From positions 1-16,269 of the forward strand of contig CAJMDR010000010.1 of NCBI GenBank assembly GCA_905212215.1: a DNA stretch of 16,269 nucleotides, in the 5' to 3' direction. A program made the position numbers and the translations under genes. Below are positions 13,196-16,269 of the stretch, piece by piece. The stretch is from an uncultured Porphyromonadaceae bacterium (GTDB lineage: Bacteria; Bacteroidota; Bacteroidia; Bacteroidales; Muribaculaceae). The notes beneath the pieces are model-generated. The model saw only the letters and a program-made list of their open reading frames with translations. It did not search any database and was not told the origin of the DNA. Numbering within the stretch: the first letter of the stretch is position 1; the number at the start of each line of letters is the position of its first letter.

Positions 13196-15910
13196 ATGGT
13201 TATGGTTATGAGAAGTGAATGGATAAAAGCCACAATGATTCAACTCTTTGGATTATTTCTGTTCATTGCATTAAATGCAGAAATAATGGGTTGGTTTGAT
13301 GAATCTATTTTACCAATTCTCTCAAAAGTAAACGAAGGTCTTTTCGCTTCAATAATTTTCGTGGTGATGTGCTTGCCTATGATAATCTTTTGGTTTTATA
13401 GGTTTAGACGTCATTATTATGTAAAGCCCATATATGTCTTGAGTAGTATCACTCTATCTTCTGTATACTGGTTTTACCGACTATTTACAGATGAATATAT
13501 TGTAACAAAATCAGATATTTTTCATATAGGGTTTTCTGATATCATTTATAGTGGTTTATTCCTATTTGGTATAATCTCTCTTATAATTGATCTCATTGAA
13601 TTAGACGAACTCACTCCAGACGATACACAAAAAGAAGATAAGATTTCCTTAGAGGATAGACCTATTACTAAAAGAGAGCAAGATAGACTTGGATTCGGCG
13701 ATGAAGTCGATACTTTGTATCAACGCATTATAAAACGAAAGACAACAACAACATTAAGTATTGGCATAAATGCAAGATGGGGAGATGGGAAGTCCTCATT
13801 TATTAATCTGATGGAGGAAAAATTCCTTCAGAATAAAGATTGTTTTATGGTAATTCGATTTAATCCTCGCTATTCAGAAAATGATACAATTCAGTCGGCG
13901 TTCTTTGAGAAATTTTACTCTGAATTAAGTAAATATGATTCAAGATTTAAGAGCTCATTCAATGATTATCTTAGGGTAATTGATGTAATGACAGATAATA
14001 AATATTTATCAGCTTTATTTCATACATCAACGCTATTTAATCGTGATAGTGAAAAATCAAGGATTAATGAAGCAATAAAGCGAATAAAAAAGCGTATCAT
14101 TGTTATTATCGAGGATTTGGATCGTCTGACGGGAGATGAAATTGTTGAAGTATTCAAATTAATTGACGGTAATGCGGCTTTCGAGAATCTAATCTTTATC
14201 AGTGCTTATGACAAGAGGCGCATCAATTCGCTTTTAGAAACAACAGATGAATGGGCTGCATTCTCCGATAAATTCTTTACCTGGGAACGCCCTCTTCCAT
14301 TGCGATCATCACAACTATTATTAGATTTCCTAATACCGAACTTAACAAGCGGTCTTACATTAAAAAATGAGGAATTAGAAGAAATCAATAGTTCAATAAT
14401 AGCAAATTCCTCATTTTTTACATACTATCTTAAAAATTTACGAGATGTCAAACGGTATATTAATTTAGTTAAGCCATCACTTAGTAGAATTTATAAGGAG
14501 GTTAAAATTCGAGATTTTTTGCTCATAGAATTAGTTAGATATCGTTATCCAGATGAGCATAGGGCTTTGTATGAACAAAATTCACATAAAGATAGTGAAA
14601 CAAATTTTGAACGAAAAATAATCATTGAGGGACTTGAAGACCATTATAAATCAAAGGATATTTTGAACATTTTATTCCCTGCAGATGGGAATAATTCATA
14701 CCGATCAATTAATTCGATAGGTGGCTTCTCTATATACTTTCAAGAGCACTTATTTGAGCATATAAGTAATGAAAAATTAAGTTCAATGTTTGAATTGGAT
14801 CAAGATTATCGAGCTCTTATCGACGAAATCTTAAATAATAAAGGATGGAATCAGCTTAATGAATATCTTGGTTCTCTCAATACGCTCTCCTTGCAAAGTT
14901 GGGATGCTGAAGTTAGATATATCGATATATATATTTATCTGAGTGCACGATACAACGAAAGATTATACTCAACAATAAATGTGGGCATTCTTCTTGAGAA
15001 AAGAGTTGCAGAGCGACTATGTAAGAAATTCGATATTTCTATGGATAATTATAAGTCTACAATATATCATAAATTAATAGGTAGCAATAATGAATATCCC
15101 TATGAGATTGTGGAGTTGCAATTATGGGCGTATAAAAAAGGAGAGATAAGACATGAGTTGATTTTCACAGAAAACGAATTGCTCACAATTCTTAAATATT
15201 CACTTAAGGATTTGGTAAAAAATAGTCCTAGTTATACCGCATTACATAATAACATTCTTAAAGCTTGTATTTCATTTATTGAACCAAATAGTAAAAAGGT
15301 CATTCTTGATTCTGAGGCATGTGAAATGGTTCTGCATTCAATCATACGCAAGCCGGATGAATATATCAATAATTTTGTTTTTCTGGCTGGGATTTCATCT
15401 TCTCCTGATTGGAATAGTATTACCTGCGATCCCTTCTGGAGGCAAATTTTTGGATCAATTGATAATATAAAAGAATTTATTTTTGATACAAAGCTTGATG
15501 CACTTTCGAACATTGAAAGAGTTCGCAACTTTTGGTCAATCTATGAAATGAACAATTACGAACCTATAGAGTTCCAAGAGCAAGGTAATGTTCAAGAAAA
15601 GATAGAAACTAATCTTGTAAACGAACGGAAGCTATTGAATGAGATTCTAGAGATAGAGTCAACAGTCAATTCAATAGTTATTTCGCATGAAAACATTGTT
15701 CATGTTTACAAATTACTTAAAGATTCTTTGGAACGATTAGATTCTAATACTCTTTATATAAAGAAAAGAGGAGCATTAAGAGCAGCCATTATAAAAAAAA
15801 GAGACGAATTAAAACTTCTTAGAGAATCCGAACCTCTGAAAATCACTCAAGATATTCTAGAAAAGATTCAATCGTATGAAAATTACATTAATGAACATCT
15901 GAGATGCTAA
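13196..15910 (+). CDS. Membrane-anchored KAP-type P-loop ATPase (Hma-type ATPase)
   Basis: This protein of about 904 residues begins with four hydrophobic segments (about 12-32, 48-69, 78-97 and 112-134). The first two and last two each form a hairpin, placing the ATPase on the cytoplasmic face. The KAP NTPase domain follows, with Walker A ARWGDGKSS (Lys199) and Walker B IIVIIEDLDRL (Glu306, Asp307). The signature IEDLDRL pattern is typical of KAP proteins. The rest is a long helical region ending in a coiled-coil-like tail (about 800-900). Three in-frame ATGs lie within 13196-13210 in a TTATGG repeat, so the start may be any of them. The gene is AT-richer than its surroundings. It probably powers or gates the defence complex at the membrane; KAP proteins of other defence systems act in that way. 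Confidence 0.85.
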   Translation: MVMVMRSEWIKATMIQLFGLFLFIALNAEIMGWFDESILPILSKVNEGLFASIIFVVMCLPMIIFWFYRFRRHYYVKPIYVLSSITLSSVYWFYRLFTDEYIVTKSDIFHIGFSDIIYSGLFLFGIISLIIDLIELDELTPDDTQKEDKISLEDRPITKREQDRLGFGDEVDTLYQRIIKRKTTTTLSIGINARWGDGKSSFINLMEEKFLQNKDCFMVIRFNPRYSENDTIQSAFFEKFYSELSKYDSRFKSSFNDYLRVIDVMTDNKYLSALFHTSTLFNRDSEKSRINEAIKRIKKRIIVIIEDLDRLTGDEIVEVFKLIDGNAAFENLIFISAYDKRRINSLLETTDEWAAFSDKFFTWERPLPLRSSQLLLDFLIPNLTSGLTLKNEELEEINSSIIANSSFFTYYLKNLRDVKRYINLVKPSLSRIYKEVKIRDFLLIELVRYRYPDEHRALYEQNSHKDSETNFERKIIIEGLEDHYKSKDILNILFPADGNNSYRSINSIGGFSIYFQEHLFEHISNEKLSSMFELDQDYRALIDEILNNKGWNQLNEYLGSLNTLSLQSWDAEVRYIDIYIYLSARYNERLYSTINVGILLEKRVAERLCKKFDISMDNYKSTIYHKLIGSNNEYPYEIVELQLWAYKKGEIRHELIFTENELLTILKYSLKDLVKNSPSYTALHNNILKACISFIEPNSKKVILDSEACEMVLHSIIRKPDEYINNFVFLAGISSSPDWNSITCDPFWRQIFGSIDNIKEFIFDTKLDALSNIERVRNFWSIYEMNNYEPIEFQEQGNVQEKIETNLVNERKLLNEILEIESTVNSIVISHENIVHVYKLLKDSLERLDSNTLYIKKRGALRAAIIKKRDELKLLRESEPLKITQDILEKIQSYENYINEHLRC

Positions 15911-15930
15911 ATTTATAATCCGATTTATGT

Positions 15931-16182
15931 ATGGATAACAGACAGATTATATTATTTCAGACGCAGGGTGGTGAGACGAAGATCGAGGTTCGGCTTTCTA
16001 ATGAGACTGTGTGGCTTACTGCCGACCAGATGGCGGAGCTGTTTCAGCGCGACCGCTCAACTATACAACGCCATATCAAAAGAATCTACGATGAAGGTGA
16101 GCTGACCGCAGATTCAACTTGTGCATTTTTTGCACAAGTTCAAACGGAAGGGAAACGCCATGTTGAATTTTATAATGCTTGA
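15931..16182 (+). pseudogene. rhuM: RhuM-type protein, truncated after the N-terminal domain
   Basis: The 83-residue frame matches the start of RhuM (virulence protein) family members: LFQTQGGETKIEVRLSNETVWLTADQMAELFQRDRST is the winged HTH-like start, followed by IQRHIKRIYDEGEL and KRHVEFYN. Full-length members have roughly 300 residues and continue FYNLDxIISVGYRV. Here the frame ends at FYNA-stop, exactly where that segment should continue. The lost part suggests a recombination junction or deletion. It lies 20 bp after the ATPase stop, but its GC content is clearly higher, so it is not simply the operon's last gene. The stop is four bases before the next ATG. Confidence 0.75.
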
Positions 16183-16185
16183 GTG

Positions 16186-16269
16186 ATGAGCAAGAAGTCT
16201 ATACGGTTTTTTAATGACCGCGAGGTGAGGGCGGTATGGGATGACGAGAACAACGGCTGGTGGTTCTCG
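16186..16269 (+). CDS. N-terminus of a BRO-N/DinD-like protein, cut by the window end
   Basis: The 28 visible codons read MSKKSIRFFNDREVRAVW followed by DDENNGWWFS. This is the typical beginning of BRO-N or DNA-damage-inducible protein D-like proteins of Bacteroidetes, which often sit near restriction-modification loci and prophages. A GTG at 16183 precedes the ATG in frame. The rest of the gene is outside the window, so completeness cannot be judged. Confidence 0.6.
   Translation, partial: MSKKSIRFFNDREVRAVWDDENNGWWFS

Noticed and set aside
13194..13211. TTATGG triplet repeat at the ATPase start as a phase-variation switch
   Set aside because: The unit is 6 bp, so gain or loss keeps the frame and only adds or removes Met-Val.

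Overview
The window looks like a mobile defence island from a member of the Bacteroidales (Bacteroides, Muribaculaceae or a relative). The evidence is several Bacteroidetes-type promoters (TTTG/ATTG about 20 nt upstream of TAnnTTTG), near absence of Shine-Dalgarno sequences, a DUF3408 gene and a mobilization gene of the kind carried by CTnDOT/CTn341-like elements. The exact species cannot be read from the sequence.

Layout. Positions 1-505 hold a terminator of the flanking host gene and what looks like one attachment end of an integrated element: nested inverted repeats, a probable displaced tRNA 3' end with its terminator, and two pairs of 12-bp-spaced direct repeats next to the integrase. 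Then come a tyrosine recombinase (506-1924) and a YhcG/DUF1016 PD-(D/E)XK nuclease (2025-3188) with two tandem in-frame palindromes in its linker. Positions 3189-3495 hold two families of short tandem repeats and a strong terminator. Positions 3496-5857 are a reduced mobilization block: an accessory mobilization protein on the minus strand, an oriT-like region upstream of it, about 1 kb without a convincing gene, a DUF3408 protein and an overlapping small helix-turn-helix protein. No relaxase and no ParA gene is present in the window.

Positions 5871-15910 are the main cargo: a large dyad over a promoter, a structured leader of about 180 nt with two tiny ORFs, and four tightly packed plus-strand genes. 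These encode a PLD-nuclease/SNF2-like helicase fusion, a large Eco57I-like adenine methyltransferase, a 116-residue unknown protein that overlaps the methyltransferase, and a membrane-anchored KAP-type P-loop ATPase. Helicase + methylase + ATPase in this order matches the description of the predicted Hma defence system (Helicase, Methylase, ATPase). I make that assignment by domain content and order, not by a search. The small unknown gene would then be an accessory or embedded gene.

The right end (15931-16269) is richer in GC. It holds a RhuM-type gene cut off after its N-terminal domain and the first 28 codons of a BRO-N/DinD-like protein, which suggests a recombination junction. The element continues beyond the window, so its second attachment site and any relaxase cannot be assessed. 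Taken together, the integrase moves the element, the mob region would let a helper conjugative element mobilize it, and the cargo (YhcG nuclease plus the helicase/methylase/ATPase operon) most likely protects the host against phage or other DNA.
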